Shown here: piece by piece, positions 1 through 5,461 of the stretch | Layout: each line of letters starts with the position of its first letter | How positions within the stretch are numbered: the stretch's first letter is position 1 | NCBI GenBank assembly: GCA_023511475.1 | Contig: JAIMBM010000242.1 | Location: 1 to 5,588, forward strand | Reading direction: 5' to 3' | From: Anaerolineae bacterium | Lineage (GTDB): Bacteria > Chloroflexota > Anaerolineae > SpSt-313 | DNA length: 5,588 nucleotides | Program-made: the position numbers and the translations under genes | The notes under the pieces: model-generated | What the model saw: the letters and a program-made list of their open reading frames with translations, nothing else | Databases searched by the model: none | Told to the model about the DNA's origin: nothing

Positions 1-34
1 CCCCGAGCCGGACGCCGCGGCGTCCAGCTCGGGG
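1..34. repeat. 34-nt palindrome downstream of trmD
   Basis: Arms CCCCGAGC (1-8) and GCTCGGGG (27-34) are exact reverse complements. Inside them, 10-25 is a perfect 16-nt palindrome, GGACGCCG then CGGCGTCC, and only the pair 9/26 is mismatched. The element begins at the window edge, so it may extend further left. It lies about 55 bp past the trmD stop and could end or stabilise that transcript, but no T-tract is visible. The 13-nt core at 10-22 recurs exactly at 1050-1062 in a similar palindrome, so I favour an interspersed palindromic repeat over a dedicated terminator. Confidence 0.7.
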
Positions 35-52
35 AGGGGGAAGGGGGAGGGG
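31..52 (+). other. G-quadruplex-prone tract
   Basis: Four G-runs of 4, 5, 5 and 4 are separated by A, AA and A. Such short loops match the pattern of very stable G-quadruplexes. The G-rich strand is the plus strand, which is the template for trmD read-through transcription, so the RNA would be C-rich. Structure formation is inferred from sequence only. The run overlaps the right arm of the adjacent palindrome, so the two structures would compete. Confidence 0.5.
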
Positions 53-89
53 CGTCCTCCGCACAGCATCGCTCGACGTCATGATGACA

Positions 90-842
90 TTAGATATCTG
101 CACCCAACTCCCGCAGGAACTGCCGATCCTCTTCGGTGAGGCGGGCCCTGCCCAGCAGGTCAGGGCGTCGCTCCCAGGTGCGCCGCAGCGCCTCGCGGCG
201 CCGCCAGCGCTCGACCTCAGCGTGGTGCCCAGACAGGAGGATCTCTGGCACGCGCAGGCCACGAAACTCGGCCGGGCGCGTATAGTGGGGGTACTCGAGA
301 AGCCCATCGGCGTGCGAGTCTTTCAGTGCTGCCATCGGATCGCCGAGGGCGCCCGGGAGAAGCCGGGTCACGGCCTCCACGATGACCATGGCTGGTATCT
401 CTCCCCCGGAGAGCACATAGTCCCCGATGGAGATCTCATCGGTCGCAAGGTGGGTCCTGATCCGCTCGTCAAAGCCCTCATACCGCCCGCAGATCAGTAT
501 CATCCGCGGCAACAGCGCCAGCTCGGCGGCCACCTCCTGCCGAAAGAGCCGGCCCTGCGGCGTCAGGAGGATCACTGGCACCTCCAGCTCCTCCTTCGAG
601 GCCACCGGATGCCCGAGAACCGATTCGACGGCCAGGAACACCGGCTCCGGCTTCATGACCATGCCACCCCCCCCGCCGTAGGGGGCATCATCGGTAATCC
701 GGTGCTTTCCCGGCGCATAGTCACGGATGTTGTGCACGTTGATCTCGACAAGCCCCATATCGAGGGCCCGTCGCACGATGCTCTCCTGGAAAACGCCGCA
801 GAACAACCCGGGAAACAGGGTCAGGATGTCGAAGCGGAGCAT
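90..842 (-). CDS. trmD: tRNA (guanine-N1-)-methyltransferase TrmD
   Basis: This cytoplasmic SPOUT-class enzyme transfers a methyl group from S-adenosylmethionine to N1 of G37 in tRNAs with G36-G37, which prevents +1 frameshifting. The protein is 250 aa, normal for the family. Visible signatures are LTLFPG near residue 8, [17 protein letters not shown] (51-67), [12 protein letters not shown] (116-127) and [13 protein letters not shown] (136-148). The last two form the trefoil-knot SAM site. In [16 protein letters not shown], Asp175 matches the catalytic Asp of the family; the Phe usual two residues later is His here. The C-terminal [25 protein letters not shown] is the tRNA-binding region. The ATG at 842 is chosen because [12 protein letters not shown] is the family N-terminus and GGGAGG lies 4 nt upstream. 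An in-frame ATG at 929 would add 29 atypical residues. No rplS follows in the 89 bp downstream and no rimM precedes it, so the usual ribosomal neighbours are absent nearby. Confidence 0.97.
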   Translation of the reverse strand: MLRFDILTLFPGLFCGVFQESIVRRALDMGLVEINVHNIRDYAPGKHRITDDAPYGGGGGMVMKPEPVFLAVESVLGHPVASKEELEVPVILLTPQGRLFRQEVAAELALLPRMILICGRYEGFDERIRTHLATDEISIGDYVLSGGEIPAMVIVEAVTRLLPGALGDPMAALKDSHADGLLEYPHYTRPAEFRGLRVPEILLSGHHAEVERWRRREALRRTWERRPDLLGRARLTEEDRQFLRELGADI

Positions 843-844
843 CG

Positions 845-852
845 CCCCTCCC
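845..852 (-). promoter_or_regulatory. trmD Shine-Dalgarno
   Basis: On the minus strand the bases read GGGAGGGG, ending 2 nt before the ATG at 842; its GGGAGG part has a 4-nt spacer. It supports the short start over the in-frame ATG at 929. Confidence 0.6.
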
Positions 853-912
853 GATTCGGCCCCGCTGGTTACGCGCCATCGCCGGCCACACCCCCGGCAG
901 GCGCCTCCATGC

Positions 913-941
913 TTGCCCTTGCGGAGCACTTGGCCTATAGT
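913..941 (+). promoter_or_regulatory. Candidate sigma70-type promoter for the kinase gene
   Basis: TTGCCC at 913-918 (4/6 to TTGACA) is separated by 17 bp from TATAGT at 936-941 (5/6 to TATAAT). This is the best plus-strand match in the intergenic region. Initiation near 948 would give a leader of about 325 nt that includes both long inverted repeats. A promoter closer to the gene cannot be excluded, but I see no better one. Confidence 0.4.
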
Positions 942-944
942 ATA
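939..944 (-). promoter_or_regulatory. Candidate -10 element for trmD
   Basis: The minus strand reads TATACT, a 5/6 match to TATAAT, about 95 bp ahead of the trmD start. It overlaps the opposing TATAGT at 936-941 by three bases. No good -35 hexamer lies 16-18 bp upstream (TCGCAG at 17 bp), so the call rests on the AT-rich island in otherwise GC-rich DNA. Confidence 0.3.
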
Positions 945-1035
945 CGCAAACCCCGGGTGGCCTGCGACCCGAATGTACCTGCCAGATGCAGTTCAGGCTC
1001 GGGGCAACTCGTGCCCGGCCACGCTGTGTCCGGCT

Positions 1036-1079
1036 TCTCCTCCCCGGGTGGACGCCGCGGCGCCCGCCCGGGGAGGAGA
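1036..1079. repeat. 44-nt near-perfect inverted repeat with 13-nt core shared with 1-34
   Basis: The centre of symmetry lies between 1057 and 1058. Twenty-two positions on each side pair with one A-C mismatch (1052/1063) and one T-G wobble (1049/1066). The outer arms are TTCTCCTCCCCGGG-like and CCCGGGGAGGAGA-like. The core GGACGCCGCGGCG (1050-1062) is identical to 10-22. Both copies are bounded by CCCC on the left and CGGGGAGG on the right, so they look like diverged members of one palindromic repeat family. Confidence 0.75.
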
Positions 1080-1091
1080 GATACCTGAAGT

Positions 1092-1144
1092 TGGGGTGTT
1101 GGCGGCCGGGGTGCACGGAGCGTGCCCCCGCTGCCAACACCCCA
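1092..1144. repeat. 53-nt imperfect inverted repeat (long hairpin)
   Basis: Arms TGGGGTGTTGGC (1092-1103) and GCCAACACCCCA (1133-1144) pair perfectly over 12 bp. The stem continues inward through GG/CC-type pairs (1104-1106 with 1130-1132, 1108-1111 with 1125-1128), with a mismatch at 1107/1129 and a small GC-rich apical loop. It begins 12 bp after the 1036-1079 repeat. Strand of action is unknown because both strands can fold. No T-run follows on either side, so an intrinsic terminator is unlikely. Confidence 0.7.
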
Positions 1145-1252
1145 TGGCAGCGGCCAGGGCTCAAGTCAGGACACTCACAGCCGGATGGCCGCCCGCCTGC
1201 CCCGTTAACCTGACTGTAACCTTCAGAAAGAGACATCCAATGGGATCGGTAG

Positions 1253-1262
1253 AAGGAGGAGG
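1253..1262 (+). promoter_or_regulatory. Strong Shine-Dalgarno of the kinase gene
   Basis: AAGGAGGAGG ends 10 nt before the ATG at 1273. It selects this start over the in-frame ATG at 1240, which would place the Shine-Dalgarno inside the coding region. Confidence 0.85.
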
Positions 1263-1272
1263 TCCGTCGCTC

Positions 1273-1758
1273 ATGGAGCTCAAAATCGTTTCCATTCAGA
1301 AACCAGACGACGTCAACCTCATTCTGGGCCAGAGTCACTTCATCAAGACGGTGGAGGACCTGCACGAGGCCCTGGTCCAGGCAGTGCCGGGGGCGAGATT
1401 TGGCATCGCTTTCTGCGAGTCCTCCGGCGCCCGCCTGGTCCGCTGGACGGGCACCGACGACACCATGATCGACCTCGCCCGCCAGAACGCGCTTGCCATC
1501 GGGGCCGGGCACTCGTTCCTCATCTTCCTGGCCCCAGGGCTCTATCCGATCAACGTCCTGAACGCCGTCAAGACGGTGCCGGAGGTCTGCCGCATCTTTT
1601 GCGCCACGGCCAATCCGGTCCAGGTTATCCTTGCCGAGACGGAGCAGGGTCGCGGCATCCTTGGGGTCGTGGACGGGCAGGCGCCGCTCGGCGTCGAGGA
1701 TGACGCCGGCAAGGAGTGGCGCCACAGCTTCCTGCGCCGCATTGGGTACAAGCTTTAG
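1273..1758 (+). CDS. Adenosine-specific kinase family protein (PF04008)
   Basis: The 161-aa product matches the small single-domain family annotated as adenosine-specific kinase (formerly DUF355), best known from archaea and thermophilic bacteria. It is presumed to phosphorylate adenosine to AMP in the cytoplasm; that function comes from the family annotation, not from anything here. Diagnostic blocks are GQSHFIKTVEDL (19-30), FCESSG (47-52), NALAIGAGHSF (72-82), YPINVLNAVK (91-100), PEVCRIFCATANP (103-115), ETEQGRGILGVVDG (122-135) and the C-terminal IGYKL. No classical P-loop or PfkB signature is present, as expected. The start at 1273 gives the family N-terminus MELKIV and sits behind a strong Shine-Dalgarno. 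It is alone on the plus strand, divergent from trmD and convergent with the operon ending at 1804. Confidence 0.92.
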   Translation: MELKIVSIQKPDDVNLILGQSHFIKTVEDLHEALVQAVPGARFGIAFCESSGARLVRWTGTDDTMIDLARQNALAIGAGHSFLIFLAPGLYPINVLNAVKTVPEVCRIFCATANPVQVILAETEQGRGILGVVDGQAPLGVEDDAGKEWRHSFLRRIGYKL

Positions 1759-1803
1759 CAGCGACGGGCGACCTCGTACTGCCCCACGGGAGAGGGTGGC
1801 TCG

Positions 1804-2640
1804 CTAACCGTCATCGTCCCGGGTCCCATCCAGCCAGTGCCCGGCGAGCTGCTCCAGCCATCCTTCGCCGCGAAGGCCGTCGAGCGTGCCATTGATGGCC
1901 GCGTACAGCTCGGGACTATCCCGACGGACAGCGATGACATAGGACTCGTCCGTCAGCGCTGGCCCGCACAGGGCCAGCGCCGGCCGCGTGCGCAGCGCCA
2001 GCCTCGCCGTGATGCTGTCGGCAATAGCCGCGTCGGCACCACCCGATTGGACCAGGTCCAGCGCCCGCTCGCCGCTCTCGACAGCCACGATGGAGAGCGA
2101 GACCCGCTCGCGGTCCCGCAGCCGCAGGGCCTCCTGATGCGCGGCCGAGCCCATCTCGACGGCCACGCGGCAGCCGCCGAGATCACGATAGGTGCCAATC
2201 CGTGTATCCTCGCGGCGCGCCACGAGGACCTGTCCGGCGTTAAAGTAGCCGCCCGTGTAAAGCACGTGCGGCGTCCGCTGGCGCTCGTACGGCAGCGCAG
2301 AGATGAGAGCGTCGCAGCGCCCCGCCGCGAGCGCGTCGTAGAGCCCGTCAAAGCTGATATCGATAAACACAGGCCGCAGGCCAAGCCTGCGGCAGAGCTC
2401 GTGCGCGAGGTCGACGTCGAGGCCGCGGACATCCCCTCCTTCCACGACCTCGAAGGGCGGATAGCTGGCATCCATGCCGATGCGAAGGACACCCTCCCTC
2501 CGACACCGTTCCCACGTCTCATCCCCTGGTCCACCGGGCAGCCACGCCCGACCTGCCACGAGCGCCACGGCCACGAGGACCGCCACCGCCGCTACAGCGG
2601 GGACGAGCCGCCTCGGCCGCAGTTGGCTGCGGGCTACCAC
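1804..2640 (-). CDS. Amino-acid-type ABC transporter substrate-binding protein (orphan, membrane-anchored)
   Basis: This is a periplasmic-binding-protein type 2 domain of the polar amino acid (SBP_bac_3) family, 278 aa. An RxRR-rich start (residues 4-11) and a hydrophobic stretch (12-30) form an export signal or uncleaved anchor. There is no lipobox cysteine after it. The domain runs from about residue 50: VLRIGMDASYPPFE (51-64), GLDVDLAHELCRRLG (73-87), FDGLYDALAAGRCDALIS (97-114), YERQRT (118-123) and GADAAIADS (201-209). Arg120 and Asp208 align with the residues that grip the carboxylate and amino group of amino-acid ligands; the ligand itself cannot be named. The GTG at 2640 is chosen because GGGGGAGG lies 7 nt upstream; it overlaps the stop of the preceding glycosidase gene by 7 nt. 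A longer frame reaching 2805 only runs antiparallel in phase through that gene. No permease or ATPase gene follows: the next gene is convergent. Five cysteines (46, 83, 109, 157, 225) are unusual for an exported binding protein. Confidence 0.88.
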   Translation of the reverse strand: MVARSQLRPRRLVPAVAAVAVLVAVALVAGRAWLPGGPGDETWERCRREGVLRIGMDASYPPFEVVEGGDVRGLDVDLAHELCRRLGLRPVFIDISFDGLYDALAAGRCDALISALPYERQRTPHVLYTGGYFNAGQVLVARREDTRIGTYRDLGGCRVAVEMGSAAHQEALRLRDRERVSLSIVAVESGERALDLVQSGGADAAIADSITARLALRTRPALALCGPALTDESYVIAVRRDSPELYAAINGTLDGLRGEGWLEQLAGHWLDGTRDDDG

Positions 2641-3776
2641 AGTACCGCCTCCCCCACGACCCCGCCTCGGGCATACTGCTGCACCGCCAGATACAGCGGC
2701 TTGGGCGTAAAGTCCACCGACACAAAGGTGAAATAGTCCTGATAGCTCTGAGCCGGCCACGGGAAGCGAAAGGCCCACAGCGCCACTGCCCGACACCACG
2801 GCCACTCTTCGCGTGCCTTCTCATAGGCCCGAATGGTGTAGCGGATCCGCTGCGCCGGGGTCACTGCCCGAGTCCAACGCGGATGATCGTTCCATCCTCC
2901 CTCAGTGATCAGGCAGGGGGTCTCACCGTCGCCATTCCGGACCATCACCTCGTGCGTCAGCTCGGCCCGCGCAAAGTTGACCACATCCGGGGAAGGCGGG
3001 GCATCGGGCGCAAAGGTCCAGCCATAGGCATGAACGGCCAGGGCATCAAAGCAGCCCCGTGCGCCCGCATCGTACATCCGCTGGAGGAAGATGAGATCGT
3101 CCATCCCCCACTCGTTCCCTTCCGGCGCCGTCGTCGGCGCGAGGCCCGCAGCCACGACCTGCACGGCCGGGTTGGCCTCCTTCGCCCGCCGATAGCACGC
3201 GCACAGGAGCCGCGTGTACGCCGCAGGGTCCACCGGCCGGTAACCCCACTCGAAGCTCAGGTTCGGCTCGTTCCAGATGATGACATAGGGCACCCGCTCC
3301 CCATAGCGCTTCACAAAGGCGTATACAAAGTCGGCCAGGTCCCCATAGTGCTCCTCGTCCAGGTAACGGGGAGTCGTCTCCGGCGGGCGCGCCCAGGCCG
3401 GCACAAAGTCGATGCGCCCGATGACGGTGAGCCCCTGCGCCACTGCGTGATTCACGACCAGATCCGGGTGCGACCAGTCGTAGCGCCCCTTCTCCGGCTC
3501 ATAGTAGCCCCAGGGAAAGTACTCCACGATCCACGGCGCGCCCATCTCGCGGACCATGGCCAGGGTGCGCTGAATCTTCCACTCCTCGACCTCGTCGGTC
3601 AGGCGCGTGTGCACGCCCATCTTGGGGTTCTGCGTCACCACGGTGCGGGGCCTGCCCGGGCGCACAACCGGCTCGGGTGCCCTCAGGAGGAAGGGAACGG
3701 CAAAGCCCAGGAGGATGACGCACACGAGCACCTCGGCCAGGGTATGATTACAGAAGCGGGCGAGGGGGATGCGCAT
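2634..3776 (-). CDS. Membrane-anchored clan-A glycoside hydrolase (GH39/GH5-like TIM barrel)
   Basis: The 380-aa protein has a hydrophobic segment at about residues 14-31 (AEVLVCVILLGFAVPFLL), so it is probably tethered outside the membrane. The rest is a (beta/alpha)8 glycosidase domain. MGVHTRLTDEVEEW (53-66) opens the barrel, followed by GYYEPEKGRYDW (90-101) and the strand VIGRIDFVPAWARPP (118-132). VPYVIIWNEPN (162-172) carries the acid/base Glu170, HAYGW (249-253) is a substrate-site strand, and LITEGGWND (289-297) carries the nucleophile Glu292. Both catalytic glutamates are present, so it should be an active retaining enzyme. WNEPN plus TEGGW resembles GH39 and PslG-like enzymes more than classical GH5, but substrate cannot be assigned. 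The start is ATG at 3776, sharing one base with the miaA stop (TGATG); GTG at 3779 is an equally possible start one codon earlier. The 3' end overlaps the binding-protein gene by 7 nt. Confidence 0.85.
   Translation of the reverse strand: MRIPLARFCNHTLAEVLVCVILLGFAVPFLLRAPEPVVRPGRPRTVVTQNPKMGVHTRLTDEVEEWKIQRTLAMVREMGAPWIVEYFPWGYYEPEKGRYDWSHPDLVVNHAVAQGLTVIGRIDFVPAWARPPETTPRYLDEEHYGDLADFVYAFVKRYGERVPYVIIWNEPNLSFEWGYRPVDPAAYTRLLCACYRRAKEANPAVQVVAAGLAPTTAPEGNEWGMDDLIFLQRMYDAGARGCFDALAVHAYGWTFAPDAPPSPDVVNFARAELTHEVMVRNGDGETPCLITEGGWNDHPRWTRAVTPAQRIRYTIRAYEKAREEWPWCRAVALWAFRFPWPAQSYQDYFTFVSVDFTPKPLYLAVQQYARGGVVGEAVLW
2648..2655 (-). promoter_or_regulatory. Shine-Dalgarno of the substrate-binding protein gene
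   Basis: The minus strand reads GGGGGAGG, 7 nt before the GTG at 2640. It lies inside the last codons of the glycosidase gene, which fits coupled translation, and it decides the GTG start. Confidence 0.7.
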
Positions 3777-4705
3777 CACGACCCATATGTCTCCAGCCAG
3801 GACAGGACCAGCCCCCGTATGCGATCCAGGCAGGGCTGCCCCACGTCGAACCAGTGCACCCTCGGGTCATCCGGACTGAACCAGGCGTACTGATGCCGGA
3901 TGAAACGCCGCGTGTGCCGTTTGATGAGGGCTAGGGCGTCCTCGAGGCTCAGTTCCCCTCGGAGGTAGGCACCGATCTCCCGGTATCCCAACGCCGACAT
4001 CGCGGGGAGATCCAGGTCGTAGCCTCGGGCGACAAGGTCTCTGACCTCGTCGATCCACCCGGCAGCGACCATCCCATCGATCCGCGCGTCAATGCGCGCG
4101 TAGAGCCGGGCACGCTCCATCGTCAGTCCGATCCACAGCACCGCATAGGGGGGCGGCTCCCGACGCTGCAGGCGCGAAGGCAGCTCCCCCGTGCCATGGT
4201 ACACCTCAAGCGCCCGGATTACGCGACGCACGTTGCGCGGATCGATCCGCGCTGCGGCTACGGGGTCTACGGCCTGCAGCTCGTTGTACAGCGCCTCGGC
4301 CCCCTCACGCCCGGCGCGTTCGAGAAGCACCTGCCTGAGAACCGGGTTTGGCGGCACGTGCGGTACAGTCCAGCCCTCGACTACTGCCCGCACGTAGAGG
4401 CCGGTTCCACCCACAAGGAAGGGAATCCTCCCCCGGCTCAGGATGTCCTCGATCGCCGCCCGGGCAAGCTCCTGATACTGCGCAAGGGTGAGGGTCCGAT
4501 CCGGGTCGACGACGTCAATGAGGTGATGCCGGACCTGTGCCTGCTCCTCGGGCATCGGCTTGGCCGTGCCTATATCCATGCCGCGGTAGATCTGCCGCGA
4601 GTCGGCCGAGACGATCTCACCCCCAACCTCGCGGGCGAGCGACACGCCGGTGGCGGTCTTGCCCACGCCGGTCGGGCCCACGATGACGATCAGCGGCTTG
4701 CTCAT
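3776..4705 (-). CDS. miaA: tRNA dimethylallyltransferase MiaA
   Basis: MiaA transfers a dimethylallyl group from dimethylallyl diphosphate to N6 of A37 in tRNAs that read codons starting with U, the first step of i6A/ms2i6A synthesis. The 309-aa length is typical. Visible motifs are the P-loop GPTGVGKT (10-17), SADSRQIYRGMDIGTAKP (33-50) with the conserved Asp35, HHLIDVVDP (60-68), LVGGTGLYVRA (97-107), DPRNVRRVIRALEVY near 155-170, SALGYREIGAYL and the C-terminal RRFIRHQYAWF. No domain is missing. The ATG at 4705 overlaps the yraN stop as ATGA (4-nt overlap). I see no good Shine-Dalgarno at normal spacing, so translation probably depends on ribosomes finishing yraN. Its own stop overlaps the glycosidase start. 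The usual neighbours hfq, mutL or miaB are absent here. Confidence 0.97.
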   Translation of the reverse strand: MSKPLIVIVGPTGVGKTATGVSLAREVGGEIVSADSRQIYRGMDIGTAKPMPEEQAQVRHHLIDVVDPDRTLTLAQYQELARAAIEDILSRGRIPFLVGGTGLYVRAVVEGWTVPHVPPNPVLRQVLLERAGREGAEALYNELQAVDPVAAARIDPRNVRRVIRALEVYHGTGELPSRLQRREPPPYAVLWIGLTMERARLYARIDARIDGMVAAGWIDEVRDLVARGYDLDLPAMSALGYREIGAYLRGELSLEDALALIKRHTRRFIRHQYAWFSPDDPRVHWFDVGQPCLDRIRGLVLSWLETYGS

Positions 4706-5070
4706 GGGGCCATCACGTCGCGCATCACCTCGAGGCGACGCACCCTCCCGCGAATGTCCAGGTCTACCGCCACAAAGTCTATACGCCAGCTGGAATCGGC
4801 GACATTGTGCTCGTCGACATAGTGCCCGGCAACCTGCGCCAGTTTCCTCTGCTTTGACTCGTCTACGGATTCCTCGGGCGTGCCCCAGTCGTCACCACGA
4901 CGCGTGCGAACCTCGACAAAGACCAGGCAGTCCCCGTCCATTGCCACGAGGTCCACCTCGCCCGCGCTGCAGCGGTAGTTGCGCGCCAGGATGCGGTACC
5001 CGCGGGCCACCAGGTACCTTGCCGCCAACTCTTCGCCACGCCGCCCGAGCCCCTGGCGAGCCGTCCTCAT
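4702..5070 (-). CDS. yraN: YraN-like UPF0102 protein (PD-(D/E)XK-fold family)
   Basis: The 122-aa product belongs to UPF0102, a widespread family with an endonuclease-like fold but no firmly established function. Visible features are the N-terminal GLGRRGEELAARYLVARGYRIL (7-28), NYRCSAGEVDLVAMDGD (31-47) and LVFVEVRTRRGDDWG (49-63). Glu38, Asp40 and Glu53 with the basic residue Arg55 match the nuclease-like E/D-x-E-x-K/R motif; Arg replaces Lys, as in E. coli YraN. A late WRIDFVAVDL segment is also typical. The ATG at 5070 is chosen: AGGGG lies 10 nt upstream and the length fits the family. A GTG at 5097 would add nine residues with no Shine-Dalgarno. It is the first gene of the four-gene cluster and overlaps miaA by 4 nt. 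The common partner gene rnhB is not upstream. Confidence 0.9.
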   Translation of the reverse strand: MRTARQGLGRRGEELAARYLVARGYRILARNYRCSAGEVDLVAMDGDCLVFVEVRTRRGDDWGTPEESVDESKQRKLAQVAGHYVDEHNVADSSWRIDFVAVDLDIRGRVRRLEVMRDVMAP

Positions 5071-5169
5071 CTCACGCGCACCCCTTCGCAGGCGCACTCG
5101 CGCCGGCCCGTATCGCTCTCGTGCCCACAGTGGCCTCTGCCGACGCCCGCCCCGGCCGGCGACGCCCCT

Positions 5170-5198
5170 ATCCTACCGGAAACCGAGGGCGCCGTCAA
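5170..5198 (-). promoter_or_regulatory. Sigma70-type promoter of the yraN-miaA-glycosidase-binding protein operon
   Basis: On the minus strand TTGACG (5198-5193, 5/6 to TTGACA) is followed after exactly 17 bp by TAGGAT (5175-5170, 4/6 to TATAAT). Initiation near 5163 would leave a leader of about 93 nt before the ATG at 5070. It is the only well-spaced match I found upstream of the four overlapping genes, so it is the likely promoter for all of them. Confidence 0.6.
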
Positions 5199-5267
5199 TA
5201 CCTTCGACTGCCGTAGCTGTTCAGACTCGCGTTCAGGGCATGGAACGGAGGCAGGCTGCTGGTAGGT

Positions 5268-5316
5268 CTGTCCGCCGGGGAACCCCCTCCCACTGTCCCC
5301 CTTCAGGGGCGGACAG
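5268..5316. repeat. Inverted repeat with 9-bp arms
   Basis: CTGTCCGCC (5268-5276) and GGCGGACAG (5308-5316) are exact reverse complements separated by 31 nt of C-rich sequence. The loop is long, so this is the weakest of the hairpins in this region. Confidence 0.45.
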
Positions 5317-5372
5317 CCCCCTCCGCCTAGCCAGCCTGGGAGCATCGCCAGTTGCGGTACCCCCACCCCTGA

Positions 5373-5387
5373 CCCCGCGGCGCGGGG
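5373..5387. repeat. Short GC hairpin
   Basis: CCCCGC (5373-5378) pairs with GCGGGG (5382-5387) around a GGC loop. It is short, and GC-rich DNA yields such stems by chance more easily than the longer ones nearby. Confidence 0.4.
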
Positions 5388-5403
5388 GCGGGGAATCCAG
5401 GTA

Positions 5404-5450
5404 GGAGGGGGTGTCCGCGGGCGGCTTCGTCGCTCGCGGACACCCCCTCC
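5404..5450. repeat. Perfect 16-bp-arm hairpin with nested stem
   Basis: Left arm 5404-5419 (GGAGGGGGTGTCCGCG) and right arm 5435-5450 are exact reverse complements. The 15-nt interior forms a further short stem, GCGG with TCGC (5421-5424 and 5430-5433, last pair wobble), closing a CTTCG loop. It is followed by AAGAGCG rather than a T-tract. Confidence 0.75.
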
Positions 5451-5461
5451 AAGAGCGAACA

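Larger units (their letters stand above)
843..1272. other. Divergent trmD / adenosine kinase intergenic region
   Basis: There is no convincing gene in these 430 bp. Open frames that cross it are extensions or antisense shadows with low-complexity Pro/Arg/Gly translations. It holds the trmD Shine-Dalgarno, an AT-rich island with opposed -10 hexamers (936-944), two long inverted repeats (1036-1079 and 1092-1144), and the kinase Shine-Dalgarno (1253-1262). I found no tRNA-like cloverleaf and no riboswitch core that I recognise. Confidence 0.6.

Noticed and set aside
843..929. 29-residue extension of TrmD with a CxxC-like CRGCG
   Set aside because: TrmD families start at [12 protein letters not shown] and a Shine-Dalgarno precedes position 842; the extension is atypical sequence.
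81..1088. Plus-strand frame of 335 codons across trmD and the intergenic region
   Set aside because: It runs antisense to all of trmD, has low-complexity Pro/Arg/His-rich translation and no recognised motif. It is a product of high GC.
727..1272. N-terminal extension of the kinase frame, including the ATG at 1240
   Set aside because: The strong Shine-Dalgarno at 1253-1262 and the family N-terminus MELKIV fix the start at 1273; the extension reads through the inverted repeats.
721..1725. Minus-strand frame antisense to the kinase gene
   Set aside because: It overlaps the well-supported kinase on the opposite strand and the trmD start, and its translation has no family features.
1759..1803. 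Possible bidirectional terminator in the 45-bp convergent gap
   Set aside because: Only a weak 4-bp stem (CCAC/GTGG) and no T-tract on either strand.
1837..2736. Plus-strand frame of 299 codons
   Set aside because: It is antisense to the binding-protein gene and has no motif or ribosome binding site.
2641..2805. Longer start for the substrate-binding protein
   Set aside because: It would overlap the glycosidase gene by over 160 bp. GTG at 2640 has an ideal Shine-Dalgarno and is followed directly by an export signal.
2883..3893. Plus-strand frame of 336 codons
   Set aside because: It is antisense to the glycosidase and the end of miaA; its His/Arg/Pro-rich translation is a shadow of the true gene.
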